Program-made: the position numbers and the translations under genes
Source: Enchytraeus crypticus
Lineage: Eukaryota > Annelida > Clitellata > Enchytraeida > Enchytraeidae
Length of the DNA: 64,000 nt
Direction: 5' to 3'
Assembly: GCA_905160935.1 (NCBI GenBank)
Contig: CAJHZI010000696.1
Location: forward strand, 452,501 to 516,500
The notes under the pieces: model-generated
Told to the model about the DNA's origin: nothing
What the model saw: the letters and a program-made list of their open reading frames with translations, nothing else
The model's database searches: none
Shown: positions 31,089-42,764 of the stretch, piece after piece
Numbering within the stretch: the first letter of the stretch is position 1
Layout: each line of letters starts with the position of its first letter

Positions 31089-31560
31089 TGTAGACGCTAC
31101 AGAGTTAATTGACGATTTGATCTATAGTGTGAACTATTCCTATAGAAAGATTTTCGTATTCTGCATAGGCTGAAATGAAACTGAAGAGAAATTTGAAATG
31201 CTTTCGTAACATTTACAATAATTTGCCTTCGATATCGTTCATGTTACTAAGTTATTTTCAACGTACAATAGATAAGAAATATTGTTTAGCATTGCTTTTC
31301 CCGTCAGCACTGTTGTAAATTGCTGAAGCAAATCCAATTGTCATTATAGGAGAGACTGTATAAGCAATAAATGACGAAGTTTCACTCTGCATTGGATGTC
31401 TACGCTGAATGGCGGGAAAAGTTATTTTTGCATTCTTTTATTTTTTATTTTTCATTAGATCTTTCTCAGTGACAATACTAGCCTAACTGTTAATAAGTTC
31501 CCTTTAGGCACTGATTTGCAAGATTTTTAATTTTCATCATCTGATGCACATCTTATATTT

Positions 31561-32180
31561 GGCTTATACGTCAGGTATTTGATTTCTTTGTTCTCGATGT
31601 TTCACTACATTACGGACGGTTCGCTGTTATTTTTCTATTGTTGTTGCAGTTTAATTTTAAAATAAAAATAAAATACGATTTTATCTAAATTGCATTTTCG
31701 TAAATGTCTTAGCTTACCATTTTTACCAGGCTATGTCACCATTCGTGTATGGTATAACCTTTTTGCCATAAAACTCATTTATGGCATACCTTCTCTGCCA
31801 ATTCGTAACTTCATTGACCTTCAAAACTCTCTACTTCTCAGCCACGACGTTATTTGAAAAGCAGAATAAATTTAACTTCTAGAATTTACACTGCAATCTT
31901 TATACTTAAGCTACATATAAAATTAATTGCGTCTGTAGATTTATAGACATGCAAATTGAAGCAATGCATAAAGCTGCATTTTACATTCACTCATCACTAT
32001 AATTGTACCTGCGTGAAACGCATATAACTGACTAGCTAATAAGAAACTATATAGTCACCAGGGAGAGCCACATAACACAGCTAAGTTCCCAGCAGCTGCT
32101 TTGCTTCAGAGTTGCTGTTGAGACTTAGGCTTCCTTTTATCGGAATATTGTGAAATATGCCTCCAGAAGTTTTAATCTGA
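31561..32180. other. No feature recognised
   Basis: AT-rich; no domain, splice pattern or repeat that I can name. Confidence 0.5.
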
Positions 32181-32184
32181 AAAT

Positions 32185-32312
32185 AAAGTTTAATTAACGT
32201 CACTTACCTCAGTCGAAAGCGATGTCAGTGATGGGCAAGCCTAGGATTTGAACCCCGCACTACTTATCCGCGGTCGAATATCTTACCGAAATCGCCACTG
32301 ACTGATAGCTGT
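32185..32312 (-). mobile_element. SINE-A, near full-length
   Basis: On the minus strand: GGCGATTTCGGTAAGATATT, CGACCGCGGATAAG, GGGGTTCAAATCCTAGGCTT, GCCCATCACTGACATCGCTT, then TCGACTGAGGTAAGTGACGT. Head, box B and core are all present. Confidence 0.75.
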
Positions 32313-34440
32313 TAATGTACTAGTTTCTCCTTAATGTTAGAAAAGAAAGACGTCCGTACTGCTGTCTTACCTGTCTGGTGCTGGAATATCTGCCACAGAA
32401 TTTAGAACGTTAGTCTGTTTACATTTTTAACAGTAGAGTGTCAGTGCGAGTCTAATCCCAGTGCACTGTATTATACATTTATAACTAGGCTACTTGCTCT
32501 GCAAATAATCTGACTGTCTCGCCTAGTTAAGAGAATGTATCTTGCTAAAGGCTGAACCAAAGGATCATCGCAAAATTTGTATAAAAAGACCTGTGTTAGT
32601 CAACCAGTCATCGCAGAATTCATTCTAGAAGTTGAACAGAATCTATGAATCCTATCTTCAAGGATAACTGAATTATCTCTACACCAATTTGGAGGGTTTA
32701 ATTATTGCGGACTTTTTAATATAAATACACCTGCCAATTGCAAATTTTGATAAATTCTTCCTGCCAAATTGATGTAGAGCATCCCCGGCACTTCCTCCTA
32801 TGATATAGGAGGAAAGCGATGCTTTGAAGCTGCAAATCTAACTATAACAGTAGGTAAGAGGCCAGTGGTCAGAGGTGTTATAAGTCCTCAATTTCATCAC
32901 TTGAACTGTTCTTTATGTTTTAGGAGTTTCTCTACTTTAACCAAACACCTGATAAGCAGGTTGGTTAAAGTAGGTAGTAGGCAGTGTGTTATTAAAATTA
33001 TTAACTGGGAATTAATTGATCTAACAGCCTCTAATAATATCTATCTGCTTGTTGAAATGATGGTTTACTTCTAGAATTATGTCTTGCAATTCAAATAATT
33101 AAATTATTATTCCAAGCCACACATTGCGTCTCAAACGTCGAAATGACATTTTCATCCGTAGCCCATATCTCTATCGAGACATAACTTCCTGTAACGTCGA
33201 ATTAACTGTAACAATTCCATATTCTAATCCGCAAATCTGAATTGACACAAATGTTCTTCAGTAAATTGATAACGCGAGAAGATTAAGCTTGACGAAAGTC
33301 CTGAATTTGGCCTTTTAACTGATGGACCCCCTCAACTAACAAAGAGCATAAATGCAGTCTTTTCGCCGCTCGTAGTCGGAGCTCAATGCATAAACTGAAA
33401 ATAAGACGAAGAAGATGATATCCGTATTTACTTAGCATTAATTCCCTCTTCTTGAAGGCTAACGCAAGTTTAAAGCCGGAGTAAGGAGTTAAGTTAAATT
33501 ACAGGCAGCTATTTTTATTCTGTTCAGTTCCAAAGGCCCGCATTTATTGAATTAAAATAAATATCTACGCTATATTTGTGCGATATTCTATGAGACAATG
33601 TTTAGATAATGAGTACAATTTTCATAATTGGTGAAATTCAGAAACCGAATAAATTGTTATTAAACGAATAATCGTTATTCGGGTATTTGGTATAGCCGAA
33701 TAAACGTGGACCGTGATCCACGTTTTGGATGTAAATCCTGTTAGGCTATACAGGATAGATTTCACCTCACAGCACTTCTATCGTAAGTCACATTTTTTAT
33801 TTAAATTGCTTCGCTGAGGTTTGAGAAATAAGATAAGTAATAAGAGGTTTGAATAATAAGTATTAAGAGAGTCTTTTGGCGGTGTGTTGCTCCTTAACGA
33901 TCACAAATGAAAACAGAGTGAAAAATATGTCCCTTAGACCTTCAAACGGGCAGTATGACATACTAGAATGATGTCACGCAAATCTGCGGATAAAAGGGTT
34001 GAAGACCTTGTTTGCTGTCCATGACTGCCGAGAAGCTTTTAGCTTAAGCGAAGCCATCGTTATGAGCTTAGTCTGACAGCATGTGAGACATATCAAGCAA
34101 ACCGTAGCATTGAGTCCCGTCTGATGTGTTGAGATGTGTTTTAGATAGGGGTGATAAAAGTTCCGCGGTTATTGCACACAGCATAGCTTGTGATGCTTCC
34201 CGTGTTGTACCCGAGCCACTAAAGAATAGACAAACAGTTAACTGAATGTGCCCTAAGATGACCCTAAGAAATAACTTAGGAAAGATACTGGAAACCACTT
34301 GAGCAGAAAAATTTTCCCAAATATTATAGGCTACATAAGGAATGGATAGGGCATAGTCTTTTGAGATGGGAGTAATTTGTTGATCTATGGAGTGTTCCTT
34401 TTGAAGCGTGAAAGCAGACTCTTAGTATAGATATGTATTT
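32313..34440. other. No gene recognised
   Basis: About 2.1 kb of unremarkable AT-rich DNA with only short open frames that match nothing I know. There is a short palindromic pair near 32800 (TCCTCCTATGATATAGGAGGA). Confidence 0.5.
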
Positions 34441-34444
34441 TTGA

Positions 34445-34464
34445 CTTACCACTAGGCAGAACAC

Positions 34465-34510
<46 letters not shown>

Positions 34511-34534
34511 AAGAAAGAATAAAGAAAGACAGAC

Positions 34535-34577
<43 letters not shown>

Positions 34578-34605
34578 CAGAGACAGAGAGAGAGAGCTTA
34601 TGATA
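34445..34605. repeat. (GA)n/(GAAA)n microsatellite next to a LINE-tail relic
   Basis: TTACCACTAGGCAGAACACT, a decayed version of the CTGCCAGTAGGCAGTGCACT LINE end, is followed at once by about 45 bases of GA, then GAAA repeats and GA again to about 34600. Confidence 0.9.
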
Positions 34606-34840
34606 TTTGTATGTCCGAGAAAACGGCGCTAACACTGACGACTTCAAATATACATGCAATTTTACGTTGTGGATCTGCCCCTAGGTAAAATGCACTGCCT
34701 TGAATATAACACAATCTGAAATTTAGGCTGCTGATTGTGTAAAAATGAGAAGTTTAGTGAAGGTGGAATGAGACAGCTGTCCCTTCAAATATAATTGACC
34801 CTAATTAATATAAATTAAGTTATAGTCACGAGTTTATCAC

Positions 34841-35016
34841 TTTTGTGTGACCTTTACCTTTCTCACGAGTTTGTCGTCGTTTTCTGACCTTGACCTTTCT
34901 CACGAGTTTGTCATCGTTGTCTGACCTTGACCATTCTCACGAGTTTGTCATCGTTGTCTGACCTTGACCTTTATCACGAGTTTGTCATCGTTGTTTGACT
35001 TTGACCTTTCTCACAA
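34841..35016. repeat. 37-bp minisatellite with iterated TGACCTTGACCTT
   Basis: About five units of TGACCTTGACCTTTCTCACG followed by AGTTTGTCATCGTTGTC. Each unit contains TGACCTTGA, the reverse complement of TCAAGGTCA. In known biology that is the extended half-site bound by NR5A (FTZ-F1/SF-1) and ERR nuclear receptors. Units 1 and 5 carry single changes. Confidence 0.9.
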
Positions 35017-35139
35017 CTGCTTTCAAGACAGGAAATTGCCGTTAAATTGGGATTTAGCCGATTTAAATTTTTTTATTAATTTAAATAAAGAGATTAGTGA
35101 TTCGTCCGTTAAATCCTCCAGTTTCGGAGAGTTGACCTA

Positions 35140-35345
35140 CTCAATGTCTCAGAGGCCCAGTGTGTAAGTTCGTCAGGTAACGCATGAAGTTATAAATGGA
35201 TGTTCTGAGGTCCTGGGATCAATTCACTGTGTAACTGATCAGAGAGTAAAATATCGGATATTCACTTTTTAGGGTACTCCGATCCACCTCAATTCTTGAA
35301 TAGAACTCCTCCGGGCGTCTTAGTTCGATGTTAAACTTACATTAA
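35140..35345 (+). mobile_element. SINE-B copy (tRNA-like)
   Basis: GTCAGGTAACGCATGAAGTT (box-A-like), TGTTCTGAGGTCCTGGGATC (box-B-like), then CAGAGAGTAAAATATCGGAT and a TCTTAGTTCGATGTTAAACT tail. The TAACG-CATGAAGTT and GAGAGTAAAAT-TCGGA-ATTC parts recur on the minus strand at 56215-56345 and, in part, at about 42010-42120. That defines a second SINE family. Confidence 0.6.
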
Positions 35346-35875
35346 AAGCGTTGAAGTAACTACAGTAACTTACAGTGCTTAAAACACATTAACTTATAGT
35401 TACCTTAATCTTAGTGACTGTAGCTTGCGTTTGTCGAGTCGTCTTGAAAAGAAGACTTGTGCTTCTGAACATTGACGTTAAACACACTACAACCTACCTA
35501 CCTACCTACCAAAGGTGATAAGTTTTAGGGTTGACGTGAACCTCTCTACCTCCCGTTGGGCCTCAGCTCGTCATGTCTTTGAGAAGACTGATCGCATATA
35601 AAAGCGTGGCTGCTAGGAGAGTTCTACAGAGCTGTGCTAGTAGTGCTCCAGTAATGTTCTCATTTAGAACTCAGGATTGATAAGATTTAGCAAAGCCTAA
35701 TGCAGCTTATAGGAGAAAGTTTGAGAGTATTACATGTAGGTGCCAAGATGAGTTTTAGTAGAATTATCACGATAGATTGAAATAGATGTCAGCTTCTCCC
35801 CTTTTCCTCTTCCTCTAACTCCTTCCTTCCTCTCTCTCTCTATCGCTTCTTTCTCTTTTTTTTCTCTCTCTCCCT

Positions 35876-35921
35876 ATATATATATACATGTATATATTAC
35901 ATGTATACATACATGTATATA

Positions 35922-35970
<49 letters not shown>
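35876..35970. repeat. (TA)n microsatellite with TACATG interruptions
   Basis: TA repeat preceded by a CT-rich stretch (35830-35875). Confidence 0.92.
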
Positions 35971-35971
<1 letters not shown>

Positions 35972-36011
35972 GTATGCACAGTACATGTATATGTGTATCT
36001 CTGGAGTACTA

Positions 36012-36128
36012 TCAAATGATAGCGCTAGGGTATCAAGTTTTTCTTGGGTTGATGTCCACATTTCTGATGCCTCTAGTTTCCTAATATCTTCCTTCCTTAA
36101 GGTCCATGTTTCACATCCAAATAATAGT
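36012..36128 (-). pseudogene. LINE RT C-terminal fragment (ETWTL-KLEA-EMW)
   Basis: Read on the minus strand: LFGCETWTLRKEDIRKLEAS and EMW. This matches the segment after the catalytic core in many LINE RTs (YG-E-WT--K---LEAFEMW). It fits upstream of the GHILRGEG fragments found elsewhere in the window and may belong to the same family. Confidence 0.65.
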
Positions 36129-36279
36129 TAGACATCATTAATAGTTAAATATTAACTAATAGTTAATTAATTACATAGTTAAATATAATTAATAGTTAGT
36201 AAATATTAACTGCAAGTGATGCCATAGTAGGGGAATCAGAATAACAATGGATAGTAAATAGTCCTAATAGTTATAGAAT

Positions 36280-36460
36280 TTAAAAAGAAGTCATAATAGT
36301 CATAGTTCTGAAAGAGAAGTCATAATAGTCATAGTTCTGAAAGAGAAGTCACAATATGACTATTATAATCATAGTTCTGAAAGAGAAGTCATAATAGTCA
36401 TAGTTCTGAAAGAGAAGTCATAATAGTCGTAATTCTGAAAGAGAAGTCACAGTCATAAGT
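36280..36460. repeat. 29-bp minisatellite (AGTCATAGTTCTGAAAGAGA)
   Basis: About five units of AGTCATAGTTCTGAAAGAGA plus AGTCATAAT, with one rearranged unit near 36350. Confidence 0.9.
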
Positions 36461-36489
36461 GACATGACGACATATAATGGGACATTGAA

Positions 36490-37205
36490 TGAATTGGTTT
36501 GAGTATAGTTTTAATGGACTTTTAATGGGCTGTGGTTCTAATGGGCTATAGTTTTAATGGGCCTAGGTTTTATGGTCAATGTTTTTTAATAGATTGTGGA
36601 TTTAATTGTCTGTGGATTTAATTGTCTGTGGATTTAATTGTCTGTGGTTTTAATTGTCTGTGGATTTAATGTCTGTGGTTTTAATGTGCTCTGATCTTAA
36701 TGGGCAGTGATTTGAATGCTCTCTGGTTTTAATGGGCTATAAATTTAATGAGCTTGGTCTTAATGGTTTATGGTTTTAATAGACTGTGGTTTTGCTGGCT
36801 GTGGTTTAGTGGGTTATGGTTTTAATGGACTATGGTTTAATGGGCTGTGGTTTTAATGGGCCGTGGTTTTAATGTTCTATGGCTTTAATGGACTGTGGTT
36901 TTAATTGCTTGTGGTTTTAATGGACTGTAGTTGAAATGGGTTGTGACTTTATTGAGCTGTGATTTAATGGGCTGTGGTTTTAATTGTCTGTGATTTTATT
37001 GCGCTATGGGTTGAATGGGCTGTGGTTTTAATGTGCTATGGCTTTAATGGACTGTGGTTTTAAATATTTGTGGTTTTAATGGACTGTGGTTTTAATTGTT
37101 TGTGGTTTCAATGGGCTGTATTTTTAATGGGTCATGATTTTAATGGCTGTGGTTTCAATGGGCTATAGTTTTAATGGGCTGTAGTTTTAATGGGCTTTGG
37201 TTTTT
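36490..37205. repeat. 16-17-bp minisatellite (TGTGGTTTTAATGGGC)n
   Basis: About 40 diverged units of TGTGGTTTTAATGGGC over 0.7 kb. Frequent variants replace GGGC with TGTC, GGAC or TGCT. No coding frame. Confidence 0.92.
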
Positions 37206-37394
37206 TGTAAGAGCCTCAGAGGAATCAACGGAAGAGCAACTGAAGAGAGCTGTCAGAGAACCACGGGTCATGAAAGTTTGATGAGCTATGTTGCGTGTGG
37301 ATATGGAAGGAAAGAAGAACACAGAGAATAGCGAAAACGTTAATCTTATACGTAAATTGTGCATGATTCAAACATTAGGTCGTTAATATGGAGG

Positions 37395-37438
37395 GAAAGA
37401 AATCAAGAGAGAGAGAGAGGCAGAGTGATAGATAGATT

Positions 37439-37470
<32 letters not shown>
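37395..37470. repeat. (GA)n microsatellite
   Basis: GA repeat with short interruptions. Confidence 0.9.
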
Positions 37471-37472
<2 letters not shown>

Positions 37473-37474
37473 TT

Positions 37475-37856
37475 AATTGCACTAATTGCTCACTCCATTT
37501 CTACAGTTTATGACATGTGTTAAAATATTATTTAATTATTGTGCATGTGCATTTATACTTATGAGTCTACGAGGTTCAAAGTAGGCTACTATGTATTGCA
37601 AATATACAGACAGTTATCATGTGGTCGCAGTTTCAGAATTGCATTGGTCTTGCTAAATCATTTGTAGGCTGTCTACTATGGTATAAGGCTCATTTATTGA
37701 CATGTTTAGACGATTCCCCATAAAATTTACAAGTGGATCAATTATACAAATGTTTATTACTGATCAGTGTATATTGTTGTTGAAATTATATTATGTATCC
37801 ATTAGACTCATTAGAGCCACTTCATTACTACTGTAGCGCGCTACATCGCTTAGGAC
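37475..37856. other. No feature recognised
   Basis: AT-rich unique-looking sequence immediately left of the hAT-type element. Confidence 0.5.
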
Positions 37857-37864
37857 ATTGGAGA

Positions 37865-38749
37865 CAGTGATGGGCAAAATACTTTTTAAAAATATTTGGA
37901 AAATATTAAAATAAAATACTTTTCAAAAGTATTTTGAAAATAGAAAATAAAATAGTATTTTGAAAATAGAAAATAAAGTAGTATTTTGAAAATAGAAAAT
38001 AAAATAGTATTTTGAAAATACTTTAAAAAGTACTTTCTAGATATGCTTTAAAAAATATTGTTAAGGCAATGACGTGCACAAATGACATTACAAAAATGCA
38101 TATAGTTGGTTAAAATATTAAAATAAAAAAATAAAATATAAAAAAATAAAAATATTACCATAGTATTATCTAAATTTAACGCAAATTAAAATTTACGACC
38201 TTCTTTCATATATTTATTATATTAAAAATTTTATTTATGTACATGTACTTTGAAGTCATTGCTTTTACCTAAAGACAAACGAAGTATTCCATTATTAATA
38301 TAGTTTGACCAACAGATCATGCCTTAAGATCAAACTAACTTGGAGGCAAGATGTTCCTTTAAAATTTATTTCAATTAACATAATAATTAATTACAAATAA
38401 AGTAACATTATCTAAGATTAATGAAGATGAATGTTATTTAATTAAAATATTTTAGAAATAGCCTATACGCAGAGTGCCTGCTAAACAACCAAGGACAAGA
38501 ACAAGTTCCTAGGTATTAATAATAAATCGAACTTTCGCTCGTTTGAGGTTTTCAGATTGGCTGAACAAAATTTAAGTAAACTAAATTTCAAAAAATAATT
38601 AAAGAAAAATATTTCGAAAATACTCCAAAATACTTTTTTAAAAGTATTTTTAAAATACTTTTTAAAGAATTTTGAAAATAGAAAATAAAATAGTAGTTTC
38701 TATTTTAAAATACTATACTATTTTGAAAATACTTCAGTGCCCATCACTG
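37865..38749. mobile_element. hAT-type MITE
   Basis: The ends are CAGTGATGGGCA (37865) and its inverse TGCCCATCACTG (ending 38749), the classic hAT terminal motif. The flanks ATTGGAGA (37857-37864) and CTTGGAGA (38750-38757) form an 8-bp target duplication with one mismatch. Subterminal regions contain many TATTTTGAAAATAGAAAATA repeats in both orientations. No transposase is encoded in the 885 bp, so it must have been mobilised by another hAT element. Confidence 0.85.
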
Positions 38750-39290
38750 CTTGGAGAGCACAATTGCACATAATTAAGAAATAGACTAATTTAATTAATA
38801 GTTTTATTGATATTTTGTTTCTTTAATGAGCTTGAATTGATTAGCTTTCACGTTAAACTAACCCCATTTTCTGTAAATTACCTTTAAAACATTTTTTATT
38901 GCAAAGGGAGCTGATAGACTTAATAACAACTTAACAATAATTAAAGTACTACTGTCGTCCATGGCAACGCCGAAATACTATTCCATTAGCCGTACTATTC
39001 AAATGGACAACTTAAGGTATCAAACGTTTAAAATTAATTATAGCCAGTGTTGTCACTTTCTATCAATAATAAATTTTGTGTTGCGAATCCAAAGGCAGCA
39101 CAGAATATAATGTAATGATATTATAATGATAATATTGATCTTTCATCATTCAATTCATTATTATTATTATTATATTGAGGCGACTAAACCCAATCCAAAC
39201 CAACCCACTCATGTCGCCAAATATTGGACCCAACCAAACCCAATGATCAACCCAACCCATGTCCACCTCTGCTTTTGACCCATTTTGGGG

Positions 39291-39570
39291 AGGGGGTATG
39301 GCGTAACGGTTAAAATGTTCGCCTCGGATACAAGTGGCCTGGGTTCAAAACCCATGTCAGTCAAGTAATGATGGATATCCCCAAGGACCCATGGAAGGTT
39401 AATCTTGTATCGGAGCCTGCTGCCGCTTGGCGCTATCAATAGCAAGGATATGATTAACCATGGAAAGGATTAATATTAACCTGCCAGGAACCTGTAAAGC
39501 TGTCTCGAAGACTGGACACCGGCCATGACACCGCTATAGAAATTGTCGGAGGTTATTATTATTATTATTA
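39291..39570 (+). mobile_element. SINE-C: tRNA-derived SINE with (ATT)n tail
   Basis: The head has box-A-like TATGGCGTAACGGTTAAAAT and box-B-like GGGTTCAAAACCC at the right spacing for a tRNA. It is followed by a unique body (CCATGGAAGGTTAATCTTGT, TGCCAGGAACCTGTAAAGCT, ACTGGACACCGGCCATGACA) and a TTATTATTATTATTATT tail. It looks essentially full length. Confidence 0.8.
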
Positions 39571-39740
39571 TTGCTCTCGTTCGGTTTTCATCTTTCTGCT
39601 CCACATACAATTCCTAGATTCGCTTATGCCGAACACAACCCACTGATGTTCTTTCTTAGACAGACTATCCCGCTTCACTTATGCTTTCAATTTAATTTTT
39701 TTAAAGTCAATTAAAGATTTAAAGATTTAAATGTTGTTAT

Positions 39741-39843
<103 letters not shown>

Positions 39844-39849
39844 ATTATC

Positions 39850-40845
39850 AAAGAGACCATAGAAGAAACCTTTCTTCCACTGGCTATTGCCAGTGCTATT
39901 GCCCATTTTTTGGTGTACCTCACAAAATGTAGTTTTCAGCTTTAGATTAATTTTGGATTCGCAGAATTGAGATGTAGTCATGAACGACGGTAACACACTA
40001 ATTATATTTCAACAGTTATGGGTTATTGCCTAAGGTATTGTCGTAATTCGTGTTATAATTAATCATTAAACTTGGTACGTGAAAATACTTTTAAAATACT
40101 GCTTTAAGAAACTACTGCTATACAGTGCATATAATATGCGCAGCCGTAGGCAAGTAACTTGAAGCAGATTCATTCTTAAATTTTTGTGAAGATAAGGTAC
40201 CATTCGGTGCCAACGTGCCGTTGTTTATTAATTACCTTTGGCTTTTAAGCTGTTCATAAATGGAAGCTATAATTCTACTCTGCTTTTAGCAAGAACCTCT
40301 GGTTCTTATTACTCTAGGGTTTCAACAAGGTGACCGAAGAGTTAATGTCGGGTCTTCTGTTGCAGAGTTACCTATGAAACATGCATTATGTGTCAAAAAA
40401 CAAACTTTCTTTGAAGCTTTCTGAATGAATTGATAAAAATCCATGCAATAAATCATGATCTGAGAGAGGTATTTCATTACAAGCTTTTCAAATTTTCGAA
40501 TTTAAATTACTTGACCAGAGAAGTGCTAGTCATGATAATAACTAGTATCTACGTTTTAGATATATAAATACTATGCTTGCAATTATTCCGGTGTTTGATT
40601 TCAACTCAATATTAGTCTATCTAAACATGTTTTTCTTTTCTTGATATCAACTATTTAAGAATAATAATAAATAGTAAAACATGTAGATCGAAAACAGCTG
40701 CCAAGATGCATTTAGCGTCTGTTTCTGAATCTCTTGTTACTATCGGAGTCGTATCTATAAATCCGTTATGATTTAATTCAATATTCTTTCTAAGAGGTGT
40801 TGTAATGGACTTCTGAAAGTAGGACCTTAAGATTTTATTTTCAAC
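39850..40845. other. No feature recognised
   Basis: AT-rich with no coherent reading frame or repeat that I can name. Confidence 0.5.
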
Positions 40846-40849
40846 CTCT

Positions 40850-40925
40850 CTCTATCTTTCTCCCTCTCTCTCTCATTCTCTCTTAGTGTACTGCCTACTG
40901 ACAGGTGTATGCCTTCCATCCATTA
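40850..40925 (-). repeat. LINE 3'-end relic with (CT)n
   Basis: CTCTCATTCTCTCTTAGTGT followed by ACTGCCTACTGACAGGT is the reverse complement of the (T/G)GCCAGTAGGCAGTGCACTAA plus GAGAGA end seen at 11640, 43585 and 51240. Confidence 0.7.
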
Positions 40926-41321
40926 CCATGGCGTATTGCGATACCATGGCGTATTGCGCTTCCACTATATCTTCCGTTTCCCTTTTAGTGTCCACAGTGA
41001 AAAATGAAAGACAGAGATTTAATTTATTATACGGGCTAATTCCATAAAACTTAAGTTTATAGCTCTAAATTCAAGAAATATAAGTGTGCAATGAAAATAC
41101 ATGTAATTATTCTAACTCGAAATCTGAGATTTCAAGGCACTCCTCCCTAGTTTCGCATAAGGAAAGCTTTATTTGTAAATTTTAGCTTCTAAATTTACAC
41201 AGTAGCTTTTCATAATCTCTAACTTAAACAGCGTTCTTTTACAGTAACGAATGAATGTTTCACTGTGTACACTGTGCTTTCTTTAACTTTTGGATTCAGT
41301 AACTGTGCGTACAGCTGTGCG

Positions 41322-41375
41322 TACTGCGCGTTCGCTTTCGAGTGAGGAAACTGACGTTAACATTAGCTGTAGCTG
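41322..41375 (+). mobile_element. SINE-A core fragment
   Basis: Contains CGCGTTCGCTTTCGAGTGAG and GAAACTGACGTTAACATTAG, then CTGTAGCTG. Head absent. Confidence 0.65.
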
Positions 41376-42000
41376 TATAATAAATACAACTACAGCTGTA
41401 TAAAATTGATTTGATAAAAATAAATAGAGAATTTGAAATAATTCAAAGTGGTCGAAAAGATTTCAGAAATTTTTTACTACTGAAGAATTTATCCAAATTC
41501 AGCTAAAGGAATGCTTGAGTAATGAAATTTGAGAACTCTTAGTTGAATAAGTTTCGAGAAAACTGTAGGATTGTTTTACGGATAAGAGTATATGGAAATA
41601 ACAAAAGTTTAAAATTTAAACTATGTGCAGTGTTCTACAGTGATCAGTATCTACATCTACAATACATTCTAATAGAGTCTATAGGCGGTAGCGTTCTCAT
41701 GTAACAAAACTCTGTAAACTCAAAGCGCCGAACCGAGAAATTGCAAATTTTGAGTGGATTTGTTCCGTATTGTACGATGCCGTTCTGTGTGTTTAAAGTC
41801 GACACGAGTAGAACCTGAAGGGTGTATGTAAGAAACGTATAAAAGCACATTGCCGGCGGTTGCTTGAGGCGTCGCTGATATCGTATTCAGGTGAGGGTAA
41901 AAACCTTGAATCTTCTGTGATCAACCGCTTAATTATTAAAATATATAATTTTTTTTACCAGAATTATGTGTCAGATTAGTAGAGATTACTGTGTATTGGA
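41376..42000. other. No feature recognised
   Basis: AT-rich; no coding frame beyond short chance open stretches. Confidence 0.5.
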
Positions 42001-42009
42001 CACTCCAGT

Positions 42010-42120
42010 CAATCAATTGCTGCTTTGTCATTTTACTTGACGATTCCTGAGGTTGTGGAACGCGTATCCAGTCGAGCTGATCAGCGAGTAATATCTTGGA
42101 CATTCACAGGACTGGTAAAA
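42010..42120 (+). mobile_element. SINE-B-like fragment
   Basis: TTACTTGACGATTCCTGAGG, then GAGCTGATCAGCGAGTAATA and TCTTGGACATTCACAG align with the GGT-CTGATCAGAGAGTAAAAT-TCGGATATTCAC part of the copy at 35140-35345. Confidence 0.45.
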
Positions 42121-42534
42121 TAGAGAATTATCCATAATCTGTCAAGCAGTTAAAGGTGTGATATTAAAAGTGATACTTATCATAATGGGTTCACTATAAT
42201 TCACTATAAAGTTTAACCTTTTTCAGTTTATGTTTCTTATTCAGCCCTAGTGTCTGAGAAAGAAAGGTCTGCGGTTAATGAGAGTTTATGGCATGACGTT
42301 TTTAGTTCTTTATATATTATATTACTTTTTTCTAGTATCACAATATTTTTACAAGTTACAACAGTTAAAAATTCTAAACCTGGTCATTGAACTACAAGCT
42401 GATCTTACTGTTCCGTTCCCCTCCTTAATACATAGAGAACTTTTGCCAATGAGGCACATAGATTAATCATGTGATAGACTCACAGCATCAGTTTAGGCTC
42501 ATGTTTAACCTAAATTTTAAGTCACGCTCACATC

Positions 42535-42600
42535 ATACCACGTGATTTGAAGAGCAAAAGCTTAACCACTAAGCCAATCCGTCACTGCAATTCTTAGCAT
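42535..42600 (-). mobile_element. tRNA-like SINE head fragment
   Basis: Minus-strand GTGACGGATTGGCTTAGTGG followed by TTAAGCTTTTG has a textbook Pol III box A (TGGCTTAGTGGTTAAGC). The box-B side (ATCACGTGGTATG) is decayed. Confidence 0.5.
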
Positions 42601-42764
42601 ATATAATCAAACCCATTGATATATTTTAGACATTGAAACTGGCGTTAAACTCACCTCCTCTTTTCTTGCATATACTCGTGTGTATTCTTGTTTGCTTTCA
42701 TTGTATTCTGTTCACTTTAATCTGAGCGCTATACACCCCGACATACGACGTTTGCCTGCCTAAA

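Larger units (their letters stand above)
25310..31560 (+). repeat. Segmental duplication, copy 2
   Basis: Counterpart of 1600-6180 (landmarks given there). This copy contains extra insertions: (AAT)n and repeat E at about 25640-26060, a GC-rich unknown at 26075-26500, SINE-A copies, the 9-bp minisatellite at 27181, a repeat at 28935-29335 and a foldback element at 30238-31088. Confidence 0.65.

Noticed and set aside
35580-35660. TATA box (ATATAAAAGCG) as a core promoter
   Set aside because: A single motif in AT-rich DNA with no adjoining exon or initiator; too weak to call.
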